A stretch of DNA of 64,000 nt from Achromobacter dolens (GCF_902859745.1 NZ_CADIJW010000006.1:62001-126000); one strand, 5' to 3'; shown: positions 25,727-34,738, numbered from the stretch's first letter. Notes: generated from the sequence alone by a model not told the origin. A program made the numbers and translations.

Positions 25727-26623
25727 TCAAGCGCGCGGCGTCGACGGACGCAGCAGGTCGGCGATGCCGATGCGTTCGGCGAAGGCGATCCGCAGTTCCT
25801 CGGCCAGCGCCAGCACCTCCTCGGCGCCATCGCCGACGAAGTCGACCACCGAGCGCGCCGGCCGGCTGCCCGCCGGCAGGTCGACGATGCGGGCAATCTC
25901 GTCGGCCACCGCCTGCGGCGTGGCGTCGTCGGGCGTGAGCGCGCTCAGGCGCGCGCCGACCTGGTCCATCACGCCGTCGTAGCGCGCATAGGCCGCCACG
26001 CGGGCCTGGTCGCTGGGCTTGCCGGCGCTGGGGAAGTGCTCGGTGCCGCGGGTGAAGGCGCCCGGCACCACGATCGAGGTCTCGATGCCGAAGCGCGCCA
26101 GTTCGTACGACAGGCTCACCGCCAGCGAATCCATCGCCGCCTTGGCCGCGCCGTACGGCCCCATGAACGGCGGGAAGCCGCCCTTGGTGGTGGTGCTGCT
26201 GATCCACAGCATCAGGCCCGACTGCTGCCGGCGCAGTTGCGGCAGGGCGGCGCGGTTGACGCGCTGGGCGCCGTAGAAGTTGGTGTCGAAGGCGTGCTGC
26301 ATGTCTTCGGCGGTGAACGCCTCGGTCGGGCCGATCACCAGGTGACCGGCGTTCTGCATGACCACGTCGAGCCGGCCCTGTTCGCGCACGATGGCGGCCA
26401 CGGCGGCGTCGGCGGACGCCTGCGACAGCACGTCCAGTTCCAGCGGATGCAGATCGGCGCCGTGGGCCGCGGCCCAGTCGCGCATGGCCTGGGCGCGGCC
26501 GGCGTTGCGGCCGGCGATGTCGCGCATGGTGGCGTAGACGGTGTGGCCGGCGCGGGCCAGGGTTTCGGCGGACAGCTTGCCGATGCCGCTGCCGGCGCCG
26601 GTGATGAGGATGACGGATGCCAT
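25727..26623 (-). CDS. Short-chain dehydrogenase/reductase
   Basis: This 298-residue NAD(P)-dependent oxidoreductase has 'TGAGSGIG' (8-15) for cofactor binding, 'NAGHL', a catalytic Ser in 'ISSTTTKGG' and Tyr/Lys in 'YGAAKAAMD'. It is longer at the C-terminus than classical SDRs, with an extra helical tail ('VADEIARIVDLPAG...'). It lies 27 bases after a second SDR gene on the same strand and opposite a divergent LysR gene, so the two SDRs form one unit. Confidence 0.85.
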   Translation of the reverse strand: MASVILITGAGSGIGKLSAETLARAGHTVYATMRDIAGRNAGRAQAMRDWAAAHGADLHPLELDVLSQASADAAVAAIVREQGRLDVVMQNAGHLVIGPTEAFTAEDMQHAFDTNFYGAQRVNRAALPQLRRQQSGLMLWISSTTTKGGFPPFMGPYGAAKAAMDSLAVSLSYELARFGIETSIVVPGAFTRGTEHFPSAGKPSDQARVAAYARYDGVMDQVGARLSALTPDDATPQAVADEIARIVDLPAGSRPARSVVDFVGDGAEEVLALAEELRIAFAERIGIADLLRPSTPRA

Positions 26624-26650
26624 GGAAATCTCCGGGAAACGCGCCTGCCG

Positions 26651-27394
26651 TCAGGCCAGGCCGCCGTTGGCGCGCAGCACCTGGCCATTGATCCAGCCGC
26701 CGTCGGCGCTGGCCAGGAACGACACCACGCCGGCGATGTCCTCGGGTTCGCCCAGGCGCTCCAGCGGCGGCATCTTGGCGAAATGCTCGATCAGTTCCGG
26801 GCTCTTGCCTTGCTTGAACAGATCGGTGGCGACGGGGCCGGGCGCCACGGCGTTGACCGTGATGCGGCGGCCGCGCAGTTCCTTGGCGAACACGCGGGTG
26901 AAGCTTTCCACCGCGGCCTTGCTGGCGATGTAGATGCCGTAGGTGGGCATGTTCAGCGCCAGCGTGGTGCTGGAGACGTTGACGATGCTGCCGCCGTCGG
27001 CCAGCCGCGCGCCGGCCTCGCGCAGGGTGTTGAAGGTGCCGCGGGTGTTGATGTCGAAGGTCTGGTCGTAGATCTCGTCGGTGGCCTCGGCCAGCGTCTG
27101 CAGCTTGAGCACGCCGGCGCTGTTGACCAGCACGTCGATGCGGCCCAGGCCGGCTTCGACCTGGTCGAACATGGCGCGCACCTCGGCGGCCTTGGCGACG
27201 TCGGCGCGCACCGCCAGCGCCCGGCCGCCGGCCTGGCGGACTTCGGCGGCGAGGGCGTCGGCCTCGGCCGCGCTGGAGGCGTAGTTGATGGCGACGGCAA
27301 AACCGTCGGCGGCCAGGCGGCGGACGATGGCGGCGCCGATGCCGCGCGAGGCGCCGGTGACCAGGGCGACGCGTTGGGAAGCTTGGGAAGTCAT
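26651..27394 (-). CDS. Short-chain dehydrogenase/reductase (FabG-like)
   Basis: This 247-residue classical SDR has 'TGASRGIG' (13-20), 'NSAGVL', Ser in 'VNVSSTTLALN', and Tyr/Lys in 'YGIYIASKAAVESF'. It closes with 'WINGQVLRANGG', the usual C-terminal dimer segment. ATG 27394 with AAGGAC upstream is better than the in-frame ATG at 27430. It is the first gene of a two-SDR operon divergent from a LysR regulator. Confidence 0.86.
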   Translation of the reverse strand: MTSQASQRVALVTGASRGIGAAIVRRLAADGFAVAINYASSAAEADALAAEVRQAGGRALAVRADVAKAAEVRAMFDQVEAGLGRIDVLVNSAGVLKLQTLAEATDEIYDQTFDINTRGTFNTLREAGARLADGGSIVNVSSTTLALNMPTYGIYIASKAAVESFTRVFAKELRGRRITVNAVAPGPVATDLFKQGKSPELIEHFAKMPPLERLGEPEDIAGVVSFLASADGGWINGQVLRANGGLA

Positions 27395-27448
27395 GGATTG
27401 TCCTTGGGGTGAGTGGGTGAGACGAATCATGGACTATTCCAAACAAAA

Positions 27449-27458
27449 GATAATTATC
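27449..27458. promoter_or_regulatory. Palindrome in the SDR/LysR divergent promoter
   Basis: GATAATTATC is a perfect 10-bp palindrome in the 110-base gap between the SDR operon and the LysR gene. The gap is AT-rich for this genome, as expected for overlapping promoters. It is a plausible LysR recognition core. Confidence 0.45.
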
Positions 27459-27504
27459 CGGATTTTGCTAACATAATTTCATCTACATTAATAATAGAGG
27501 GCGC

Positions 27505-28425
27505 ATGGACCGCTTCCAGGAAATGCAGGTATTCGTCCGCATCGCCGAACGGCGCAGTTTCTCCAAGGCGTCGGAAGACCTGCGGATTCCCCGCGCGACC
27601 GTCACCAACCTGGTCAAGCGCATGGAAAAACGCCTGGGCGCGCGCCTGCTGGAGCGCACCACGCGCCAGGTGCGGCTGACCCATGACGGCGAGGCCTATT
27701 ACCGGCGCTGCGTGCGCCTGCTGGCCGACCTGGAGGAGGCGGACGGCGCCTTCCTGAACACCGCGCCCAAGGGACTGCTGCGGGTCAACCTGCAAGGCAC
27801 GCTGGCGCGGGTGTTCGTCATGCCGGGCCTGCCGGCCTTTCTCGAACGCTATCCCGACATCGTGCTGCACCTGGGCGAAGACGATCGGCTGGTCGACCTG
27901 GTGCGCGAGGGCGTGGACTGCGTGCTGCGCGCCGGCACGCTGCAGGACTCGTCGCTGGTGGGGCGTCAGATCGCCCTGATGCCGCAGGTCACCGTGGCCA
28001 GCCCAGCCTATCTGGCGCGCTACGGCGAGCCGGCCACGCTGGAAGACCTGGAGGGCCACCGGGCGGTGGACTACATCTCGTCATCCACCGGCCGCAGCCT
28101 GCCGCTGGACTTCATGGTGGATGGCCGCAATGTGCTGGCGCGGCCCGGGTCGGTGGTCAGCGTCAATGGCGCGGAACTCTACGCCAGCGCGGCGCTGGCC
28201 GGGCTGGGCCTGGCGCAGGTGCCGCGCTACCGGGTGGCCGATGCGCTGGCGGCGGGCCGGTTGCGGGTGGTGCTGCCCGACCTGCCGCCGGCGCCGATGC
28301 CGGTGTCGGTGCTGTACCCGCAGAATCGCCAGGTGTCGGCGCGGGTACGCGTGTTCAGCCAGTGGCTGGCCGAGATCTTCGGCCAGGCCTTCGGGCCGGC
28401 CGCTCAGACGATGCCGGTCAGGTAG
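27505..28425 (+). CDS. LysR-family transcriptional regulator
   Basis: This 306-residue LysR protein has the helix-turn-helix 'RRSFSKASEDLRIPRATVTNLVKRMEKRLGARLL' at about 16-49 and an effector-binding domain after residue 90, of the CrgA/DsdC-like group ('LPAFLERYPDIVLHLGEDDRLVDLV'). It diverges from the SDR pair and probably controls it. Its last 22 bases overlap the convergent GntP permease gene. Confidence 0.87.
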   Translation: MDRFQEMQVFVRIAERRSFSKASEDLRIPRATVTNLVKRMEKRLGARLLERTTRQVRLTHDGEAYYRRCVRLLADLEEADGAFLNTAPKGLLRVNLQGTLARVFVMPGLPAFLERYPDIVLHLGEDDRLVDLVREGVDCVLRAGTLQDSSLVGRQIALMPQVTVASPAYLARYGEPATLEDLEGHRAVDYISSSTGRSLPLDFMVDGRNVLARPGSVVSVNGAELYASAALAGLGLAQVPRYRVADALAAGRLRVVLPDLPPAPMPVSVLYPQNRQVSARVRVFSQWLAEIFGQAFGPAAQTMPVR

Positions 28426-29798
28426 TACACGGCGATCACCAGGAACACCGACAGCGTCGAGATCAGCGTGATGGCGAAGATGTCGCCGTAGGACTGGCGG
28501 TGCGTCAGGCCGGTGACGGCCAGCAGCGTGATGACGGCGCCGTTATGCGGCAGCGTGTCCATGCCGCCCGAGGCCATGGCGGCGATGCGGTGCAGCACTT
28601 CCATGGGAATGCCGGCCGCCTGGGCGCCATCGATGAAGGTCTGCGCCATGGCTGCCAGCGCGATGCTCATGCCGCCGGAGGCCGAGCCGGTGATGCCGGC
28701 CAGCGAGGTTACCGCCACCGCCTCGCCCACCAGCGGGTCGGGAATCGCCTTGAGCGCGCTGGCCACCATCAGGAAGCCGGGCAGCGCCGCGATCACGCCG
28801 CCAAAGCCGTATTCGGCGGCGGTGTTCATCGACGCCAGCAGCGCGCCCGAGACCGCGCTCTTGCTGCCCTCGGCGAAATGCGCCTTGATGTGCGAGAACG
28901 AGAACAGCAGGATGGTGGCGATGCCGGCGATCAGCGCGCCCATCACCGCCCACAGCGCCACCTGGTCATGGGCGTTGACCGGCAGGGGCTGCGGCAGGCC
29001 GGGCAGTTCGACCTGCGAGCCGGCCGGGTACCAGCCGGGAATCCAGCGCGTCAGCAGGTAGTTGGCCACGCCCACCACCACCAGCGGCAGCAGCGCGACC
29101 AGCGGGTGATGCTCGCGTCCGCCGGCCGGCGTGTCCGGCTCGTTGCGCAGCTCGGTGCCGTAGCCTTCGCCCGCCAGCGCGGCGCGCTTGCGGCGCCATT
29201 CCAGGTAGGCCACCCCGACGGTCAGCGTGAAGGCCGCGCCGATCAGCCCCAGCCAGGGCGCGGCCCAGGTGGTGGTCTCGAAGAAGGTGGTGGGGATGAT
29301 GTTCTGGATCTGCGGCGTGCCGGGCAGCGCCGTCATGGTGAAGGTGAACGCGCCCAGCGCGATCGCGCCCGGCATCAGCCGCTTGGGAATGCCGCCCTGG
29401 CGGAACATCTCGGCCGCGAACGGGTAGACCGCGAACACCACCACGAACAGCGACACGCCGCCGTAGGTCAGCACCGCGCACACCAGCACGATGGCGATGA
29501 TGGCGCGCTCGGCGCCGATCAGGCGCAGCACCGCCTGCACGATGGCGCGCGAGAAGCCGGACAGCTCGATCAGCTTGCCGAACACCGCGCCCAGCAGGAA
29601 CACCGGGAAATAGAGCTTGGCGAAGCCCGCCATGCGCTCCATGAAGATGCCCGAGAACACCGGCGCCAGCGCCGACGGGTCGGTCAGCAGCACCGCGCCC
29701 ATGGCCGCGATGGGCGCGCACAGGATGACGCTGTAGCCTCGATACGCCGCCAGCATCAGGAATGCCAGCGCCGCCACCACGATAATCAATCCGGTCAT
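28404..29798 (-). CDS. GntP-family proton symporter
   Basis: This 464-residue inner-membrane permease has about 12 hydrophobic spans. The GntP family carries gluconate, hydroxybutyrate and related hydroxy-acids. Segments 'GRLIELSGFSRAIV'-like ('FGKLIELSGFSRAIVQ'), 'LTYGGVSLFVVVFAVYP', 'GALPGTPQIQNIIPT'-like and 'PHNGAVITLLAVTGL' are typical. GGAG lies before ATG 29798. It overlaps the convergent LysR end by 22 bases. Without an enzyme beside it the substrate is open; beta-hydroxybutyrate-type permeases look closest. Confidence 0.85.
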   Translation of the reverse strand: MTGLIIVVAALAFLMLAAYRGYSVILCAPIAAMGAVLLTDPSALAPVFSGIFMERMAGFAKLYFPVFLLGAVFGKLIELSGFSRAIVQAVLRLIGAERAIIAIVLVCAVLTYGGVSLFVVVFAVYPFAAEMFRQGGIPKRLMPGAIALGAFTFTMTALPGTPQIQNIIPTTFFETTTWAAPWLGLIGAAFTLTVGVAYLEWRRKRAALAGEGYGTELRNEPDTPAGGREHHPLVALLPLVVVGVANYLLTRWIPGWYPAGSQVELPGLPQPLPVNAHDQVALWAVMGALIAGIATILLFSFSHIKAHFAEGSKSAVSGALLASMNTAAEYGFGGVIAALPGFLMVASALKAIPDPLVGEAVAVTSLAGITGSASGGMSIALAAMAQTFIDGAQAAGIPMEVLHRIAAMASGGMDTLPHNGAVITLLAVTGLTHRQSYGDIFAITLISTLSVFLVIAVYYLTGIV

Positions 29799-29818
29799 TC
29801 ATTACTCCAGGAATGAAG

Positions 29819-29848
29819 GGTTAAGGGGTGTGGGGCTACACCTTAACC
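29819..29848. terminator. Inverted repeat between the second TonB receptor and the GntP gene
   Basis: GGTTAAGG (29819-29826) pairs with CCTTAACC (29841-29848), and GTGT/ACAC continue the stem around a two-G bulge and a GGGGCT loop. There is no uridine run on either side. It could end the receptor transcript with help, or be an operator just upstream of gntP-like gene. Confidence 0.35.
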
Positions 29849-29917
29849 GATCGCTCCCGGCGTCCGTCTGACAGGGCGGGGCGCCGGCCCGTTGTCGGAC
29901 CGGACCCCATGCGCGCG

Positions 29918-32077
29918 TCAGTAGGTGGCGCGCAGCGTCAGCATCACATTGCGCGGTTCGCCATAGATGCCGTAGAAGTTGGACGGCACGCGGGCGTAGT
30001 AGTGGCGGTCGAAGACGTTGTTCAGCGTCAGCGAGGCGTCCAGGTTGCGATTGACCTTGTAGCCGATCTGCGCGTCGACCACCGCGTAGCCGCCTTGCCA
30101 CGAGACGTTGTTGCGGCTGGTGCGGCTCTGCGTGCGCACGCCGCCGCCGACGCGCCAGCCCGGCAGCACGTCGGGCGTGAAGCGATAGGTGGTCCAGACC
30201 TTGAACAGGTGCTTGGGCGTTTCCGGGTTGACGATCTGGCCTTCCTGCGTCGGGTCGGACAGGTAGCGGGTCTGCAGGTAGGTGTAGCCCGCGTACAGGT
30301 CCCAGTTCGGCAGCAGGCGGCCGCTGACCTCGGCCTCGACGCCCTGGCTCTGGGCCTCGCCCTGCGCCAGGTAGCGGCCCGGGTCGGCGTCGTCGGCCAC
30401 CGCGCGGTCCTTGTCGCGGATGCGGAACAGCGCCAGCGAGGCATTGGCCGCGCCGTCCAGGAACTGGCCCTTCAGGCCGATCTCGTACTGCTTGCCGGTG
30501 CGCGGCTTGAGCGGCTTGCCGTCGGCCGTCATCTGCCAGGCTTCCGAGAAGGCGTAGATGTCCGAATAGCTGGCGTAGGCCGACAGCCACGAATTCAACT
30601 GCGCCACCGCGCCATAGTAGGGCACGAACTTGCGCACCTCGGGATCGCGCTGCGTGTCGCCCGCCACCGGCAGGATGGCCTGGGTGGCGTTGCGGTACCA
30701 GCTCTGGCGTCCGCCCACGATCAGCGTGAGCGGGTCGGCCACGTTGAAGCTCAACTGGCCGTAGACGCCCATCTGGCTGGACTTGGAGTCGTCGCCCGAG
30801 GTGTAGGGCAGGTCCGGATTGGGCACGTCGATGTCGTAGATCGACACGTTGCCGAGGCTCATGCCGCCCGAGCGGCTGTCCTGGCGCCGTTCGGCGTAGT
30901 TGGCGCCGATCATGGCCTGGTGGGTGCGGCCCAGCAGGCTGAAGGGGCCCGAGGCATGGGTGTCGAAGCCGATCCAGCGGATCTGGTCCTTCTGCACCTG
31001 CAGGCGGTAGCCGGCGCGGTCGTTGGCGGGATTGACCGGCCCGTTGACGTAGCCGTAGCGGCTGTCCATGTCGGTCGAGCGGTAGTTCATCGACACCTGG
31101 CCGGTCCAGCCATTGGCGAAGCGGTGGCTCAGTTCCGAATAGATTTCCGACAGGGTGGTGTCGCCGCGCGACCAGTCGGTGCCGTAGAAGCCCTTGCGCG
31201 GCGAGTCGATGATGTGGCCGTTCGAGTAGATCGACAGGCCGTAGTCGAACGGCGCCTCGCGCTGGCGCTGGTAGGCCGCCGACAGCGTCAGGGTGGTGTT
31301 GGCGGTCAGATCGAATTCGAGCGAGCCGTAGGCCAGGCCCTGGCGATTGTGGGCCTTGTCGAAGAAGAAGTCGCGGTCCTGCGCGGCGAAGCCGGCGCGG
31401 GCGCGCACCCGGCCGTCGGCCGTGACGGGGCCGGTCGCGTCCAGCTCGGTGCGGTAGTTGTTCCACGAGCCGGCCATCACCGCGCCGGTCAGGCTGAAGG
31501 TGTCCAGCGGCCGCTTGCGCACCAGGTTGACGGTGCCGGCCGGGCTGCCGAAGCCCTGCAGCAGGCCGGCCGGGCCGCGCAGCACCTCGACGCGGTCGTA
31601 CAGCGCCAGGTCGAACTGCGGCAGGTATTGCAGCGCGCCGTTGGCGGGAACGCCGTCGAACTGCACGTCGGTCTCGTAGCCGCGCGCGGTGAAGTAGGCG
31701 GTGCCGTCGCCATAGGTCATGGCGCTGACGCCGGTGGTTTCGCGCAGCGCGTCCTCTACCGTGACCATGTTCTGGTCGTCCATGCGCTGGCGCGTCACCA
31801 CCGACACCGAGTTGGGGATGTCGCGCACGTTGGCGCCGGTCTTGCCGACGGTGACGGTATTGGCGGTGTACGACTGGGAACCCTCGGTCTGGCCGGGATC
31901 CGAGAGTTTCTCGGCCGTGCCGGTGACCCGCACGGGACTCAGTTGCGGGACATCGTCGGCGGCGCGGGCCAGGACGGGCAGGCCGGCCTGGGCCAGCAGG
32001 GCGGCGGCGAGGGTCAGGCGGAAGGCGGGAAGGCGGCGTGGGGCAAATGCGACAGGGGGAAGTGCGGGGGGCGTCAT
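29918..32077 (-). CDS. TonB-dependent siderophore receptor (FpvA/ferripyoverdine-like)
   Basis: This 719-residue outer-membrane receptor, counted from ATG 32077, has a signal peptide ending near 'PVLARA', a plug ('NSVSVVTRQRMDDQNMVTVEDALRETTGV'-type region and 'VEVLRGPAGLLQGFGSPAGTVN') and a barrel ending '...NVMLTLRATY', an aromatic terminus. The plug motif 'RGPAGLLQG' and 'RKRPL' are typical of ferric-siderophore receptors of the FpvA/FecA type. ATG 32125 is in frame, but a Fur box lies between the two, favouring 32077. An AraC-type regulator diverges from it, as with siderophore-sensing regulators. Confidence 0.88.
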   Translation of the reverse strand: MTPPALPPVAFAPRRLPAFRLTLAAALLAQAGLPVLARAADDVPQLSPVRVTGTAEKLSDPGQTEGSQSYTANTVTVGKTGANVRDIPNSVSVVTRQRMDDQNMVTVEDALRETTGVSAMTYGDGTAYFTARGYETDVQFDGVPANGALQYLPQFDLALYDRVEVLRGPAGLLQGFGSPAGTVNLVRKRPLDTFSLTGAVMAGSWNNYRTELDATGPVTADGRVRARAGFAAQDRDFFFDKAHNRQGLAYGSLEFDLTANTTLTLSAAYQRQREAPFDYGLSIYSNGHIIDSPRKGFYGTDWSRGDTTLSEIYSELSHRFANGWTGQVSMNYRSTDMDSRYGYVNGPVNPANDRAGYRLQVQKDQIRWIGFDTHASGPFSLLGRTHQAMIGANYAERRQDSRSGGMSLGNVSIYDIDVPNPDLPYTSGDDSKSSQMGVYGQLSFNVADPLTLIVGGRQSWYRNATQAILPVAGDTQRDPEVRKFVPYYGAVAQLNSWLSAYASYSDIYAFSEAWQMTADGKPLKPRTGKQYEIGLKGQFLDGAANASLALFRIRDKDRAVADDADPGRYLAQGEAQSQGVEAEVSGRLLPNWDLYAGYTYLQTRYLSDPTQEGQIVNPETPKHLFKVWTTYRFTPDVLPGWRVGGGVRTQSRTSRNNVSWQGGYAVVDAQIGYKVNRNLDASLTLNNVFDRHYYARVPSNFYGIYGEPRNVMLTLRATY

Positions 32078-32088
32078 TTTCTTTTGAA

Positions 32089-32107
32089 AACAATGGGAAT
32101 CATTTGC
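32089..32107. promoter_or_regulatory. Fur box of the second TonB receptor
   Basis: On the minus strand GCAAATGATTCCCATTGTT matches the Fur consensus at 12 of 19 positions by my count, with AATGAT and CATT halves intact, and a further ATCATT lies just upstream. It sits 12 bases before ATG 32077 and in the gap shared with the AraC gene, so iron control of one or both is likely. Confidence 0.6.
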
Positions 32108-32215
32108 ATTAATGATAAAAAGCAAGTTCCCTGTTTGCTGGACAGAAAATGTCGAAAAACGGACATAACTGGCTGGATTGCGGGCCGATCAATCCTTGCT
32201 ATCGAAATCCCGCCA

Positions 32216-32974
32216 ATGCGTGAGTTTCCCGTCGAGGCGCCGCCGGTGGTGGCGCGCTCGTTCCACTACGAAGATGGCCAGCGGCAAGAGCCGCATTCGC
32301 ACGAGCGCATCCAGTTGATGTATTCGCCCACCGGCATCATGCGCGTCATGACCGAGGACGGCGCCTGGCTGCTGGCGCCAATGCGCGCGCTGTGGATTCC
32401 GCCCGGCGTGGCGCACGAGGTGCGCATGGTCGGCCAGGTGACGATGCGTTCGGCCTTCATCGCGCCGGACGCCGCGCCCTGGCTTTGGAAAGATACCTGC
32501 GCGCTGGACGTGGCGCCGCTGATGCGCGAACTGATCCTGGCGCTGAACCAGCCGGCGGCGCGCCACGGGCCGGTGCAGCGCCTGAGCGCCGAGCTGCTGC
32601 TGAACCTGCTGGCCGGCACCGAGCGGCAGCATCGCCAGTTGCCGCTGCCGTTCGACCGGCGCCTGCGCAAGGTCTGCGCCGCCGTGCTGCAGGCGCCCGG
32701 CAACGACGACACGCTGGAGCAGTGGGGCGAACGGATGGGCGCCAGCGCGCGCACGCTGGCGCGGCGCATGAAAGACGAGACCGGCATGAGCTTTCACAAC
32801 TGGCGCCTGCAGGTGCGCATCGACGAGGGCATCTGCCGGCTGCTGCAGGGGCAGTCGGTGGTGAGCGTGGCGCGAGCCCTGGGGTATGCCAGCGCCAGCG
32901 CCTTTGTCTATATGTTCCGCAATGCGATGGGGGTGTCGCCGACGCGGTATCTGGAGCAGATCGCGGGCGCATGA
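32216..32974 (+). CDS. AraC-family transcriptional regulator with cupin sensor domain
   Basis: This 252-residue regulator has an N-terminal cupin-like sensor (residues about 10-95, with 'QEPHSHERIQLMYSPTG' and 'LAPMRALWIPPGVAHEV') and two helix-turn-helix units at the C-terminus. The units are around 'TLEQWGERMGASARTLARRMKDETG' and 'SVVSVARALGYASASAFVYMFRNAMGVSPTRY'. It diverges from a Fur-controlled TonB receptor and may control it. The ribosome site for ATG 32216 is weak, so the exact start is uncertain. Confidence 0.83.
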   Translation: MREFPVEAPPVVARSFHYEDGQRQEPHSHERIQLMYSPTGIMRVMTEDGAWLLAPMRALWIPPGVAHEVRMVGQVTMRSAFIAPDAAPWLWKDTCALDVAPLMRELILALNQPAARHGPVQRLSAELLLNLLAGTERQHRQLPLPFDRRLRKVCAAVLQAPGNDDTLEQWGERMGASARTLARRMKDETGMSFHNWRLQVRIDEGICRLLQGQSVVSVARALGYASASAFVYMFRNAMGVSPTRYLEQIAGA

Positions 32975-33029
32975 GCCTCGGGCGGGACGGACGCCGCGTG
33001 ACCGGCGCGCTCAGGTGGGCGGGCCCGGG

Positions 33030-33281
33030 TCAGTTGGTGTTGATCCATTCCTGCGTGTCGCGGATGAACCAGGGCAGGTTGAGCCGTTCTCCCTCGCCGG
33101 ACTGGATGGTCAGGCGCTGGTCCGATGCGCCCGGGGCGCCGGCCGCGCCCTGCGCCTGCGGGGCCGGCCGACTGCGGTATTGCAGGTCGGTCTGCGCGGG
33201 CGGCCGGCTCGCGCACGCGGTGATCGACGCGCAGGCGATCACCGCGAGGAGGGGCCGCAGTGTTGAACGTAGGGTATTCAT
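33030..33281 (-). CDS. Small lipoprotein of unknown function
   Basis: This 83-residue protein has a lipoprotein signal peptide with lipobox I-T-A-C ('VIACASITACAS', cysteine at about residue 23). The mature part is short and polar: 'RPPAQTDLQYRSRPAPQAQG' then 'LTIQSGEGERLNLPWFIRDT'. AGGA lies upstream of ATG 33281. I do not recognise the family. It is the sole gene between an AraC gene and the APH-like gene. Confidence 0.65.
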   Translation of the reverse strand: MNTLRSTLRPLLAVIACASITACASRPPAQTDLQYRSRPAPQAQGAAGAPGASDQRLTIQSGEGERLNLPWFIRDTQEWINTN

Positions 33282-33431
33282 GATTCGGGTTCCTGCTGGC
33301 GGCACCGGCCGACGTGCCAGGCAATCAAGGCCGCTTTTCCATACCTTACTCGCAATACGCGCCGGATCACACCGGCTGGTCGTTTCATCGTATTTCCGCG
33401 CCGGCGGCGCGCGCGTCCTTGACGGGCCGCG

Positions 33432-34241
33432 CTAGCCTTCCAGCAACGACAGCGCCTGCCGCGCGATCTCCAGGTCGATGGCGGCGTCGTCGCCGTCGCC
33501 CATGAACCACGCCGCCGACAGCCCGCACCAGGCCACCACCCATTGCAGCAGCCGGCGGCGCTCCAGTCCCGACTCTTCCAGCACGATCCCGAGCCTGCGT
33601 TCGAAACGGCCCGGCACGATGGCCACGGGCGGCTCCGGGTCGGCCAGGTCGGGGTTGCAGAAGATGTTGGCGTAGTCGAAGGCGCGCTCGCCATGGAGCC
33701 GCTTGGGGTCGATCACCAGCCAGCCGCGCGCGCCGAAGTCGAGGATGTTGTCGTGGTGCACGTCGCCGTGCAGCACCACCGGGTCGCGCGGATCGTCCAG
33801 CAGCGCGCGGGCGTGGCGCGCGCTGTGCGCCAGGATGCCGCCGCGGGCCCGCGCCATCGGCCACAGTTCGACGAACCATTCCTCCAGCGGCCGCAGCGGC
33901 GGCAGCGGCCGGGCGCGCGGCGCGTGCAGTTCGCGCAGCACGCCGCAGAGGATGCGGGTGGCCTCGTCGTCGCGGCCGTTGCGGGCGTATTCGGCGAGCG
34001 AACGCGTGCCCATGGCGCGTTCGAGCAGGATCGCGTCGCCCTCGTGCGCCAGCACTTGCGCGGCGCCGTGGCCGTCCCACCAGGTCATCAGCACGCCGCC
34101 CTGGCGCTCGTCTTCCTCGACCGCGACCTTCAGCATCGCGGGCACGCCGGCCTGGCGCACTGGCAGCAGCCGGGCTGCATGGGTCGTGATGGGAGCGCCG
34201 TCGGGCACGAGGTTCCAGCGGGACAGGTAGGGTTCGAACAT
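33432..34241 (-). CDS. APH(6)/hydroxyurea-type phosphotransferase
   Basis: This 269-residue kinase-fold protein is of the aminoglycoside/hydroxyurea antibiotic kinase family (streptomycin 6-kinase-like). The catalytic loop is H158-G-D160-V-H-H-D164-N and the metal aspartate is D178 in 'VIDPKRLHGERAFDYANIFCNPD', the family signature. These proteins phosphorylate streptomycin, hydroxyurea or other small hydroxylated compounds. Chromosomal copies are common in this group and need not confer resistance. It stands in a minus-strand run with a Nudix gene, 50 bases apart. Confidence 0.83.
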   Translation of the reverse strand: MFEPYLSRWNLVPDGAPITTHAARLLPVRQAGVPAMLKVAVEEDERQGGVLMTWWDGHGAAQVLAHEGDAILLERAMGTRSLAEYARNGRDDEATRILCGVLRELHAPRARPLPPLRPLEEWFVELWPMARARGGILAHSARHARALLDDPRDPVVLHGDVHHDNILDFGARGWLVIDPKRLHGERAFDYANIFCNPDLADPEPPVAIVPGRFERRLGIVLEESGLERRRLLQWVVAWCGLSAAWFMGDGDDAAIDLEIARQALSLLEG

Positions 34242-34291
34242 GGGGCGGACGCGGAGGGCGCCGGATCGTCGGCAACGGAACGGCTACGGTA

Positions 34292-34738
34292 TCAGAGAAT
34301 GCCGGCCTCCGCGGCCAGCGCCGCCGCCTTGCGCGCCAGCGCCGCTACGCCGAAGCTGGTGGCCAGGGTGTGGCCGTCCAGTTCAGCCAGCGGCACCCAG
34401 CGCGCGTCCATCGCATCATCGCCGGCCACCGGCTCGCCGGCCTGCCAGCGGCACAGCATCGCGATCAGGATGTAGTGCCGCCGCAGCGCGCCGGCCTCGT
34501 CATGGTCGAACACGTCGACCGCGTCGAAGACTTGCAGCGGCCGCGCGCGCACCCCGCATTCCTCGAACAGTTCGCGCGCGGCGGCATCCTCGAGCCGTTC
34601 GCCGGCTTCGATCTTGCCGCCGGGAAAGGCCCAGCGGCCCTGGTCGGGCGGGTTGGCGCGCCGCACCAGCAGCACATGGCCATCGCGCACCACGGCGGCG
34701 ATGGTGGCGGGGATGGGACGCGAGGCGGGGGTTGTCAT
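34292..34738 (-). CDS. Nudix hydrolase (MutT-like)
   Basis: This 148-residue hydrolase cleaves nucleoside diphosphates linked to another group. The Nudix box reads from 'GGKIEAGERLEDAAAREL' into 'FEECGV', with the REx2EE core intact (about residues 42-64). ATG 34738 with AAGGAC upstream is chosen over ATG 34813. It overlaps by four bases (ATGA) the stop of a possible 40-codon reading frame upstream. Substrate unknown; the short size favours an oxidised-nucleotide cleaner. Confidence 0.85.
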   Translation of the reverse strand: MTTPASRPIPATIAAVVRDGHVLLVRRANPPDQGRWAFPGGKIEAGERLEDAAARELFEECGVRARPLQVFDAVDVFDHDEAGALRRHYILIAMLCRWQAGEPVAGDDAMDARWVPLAELDGHTLATSFGVAALARKAAALAAEAGIL

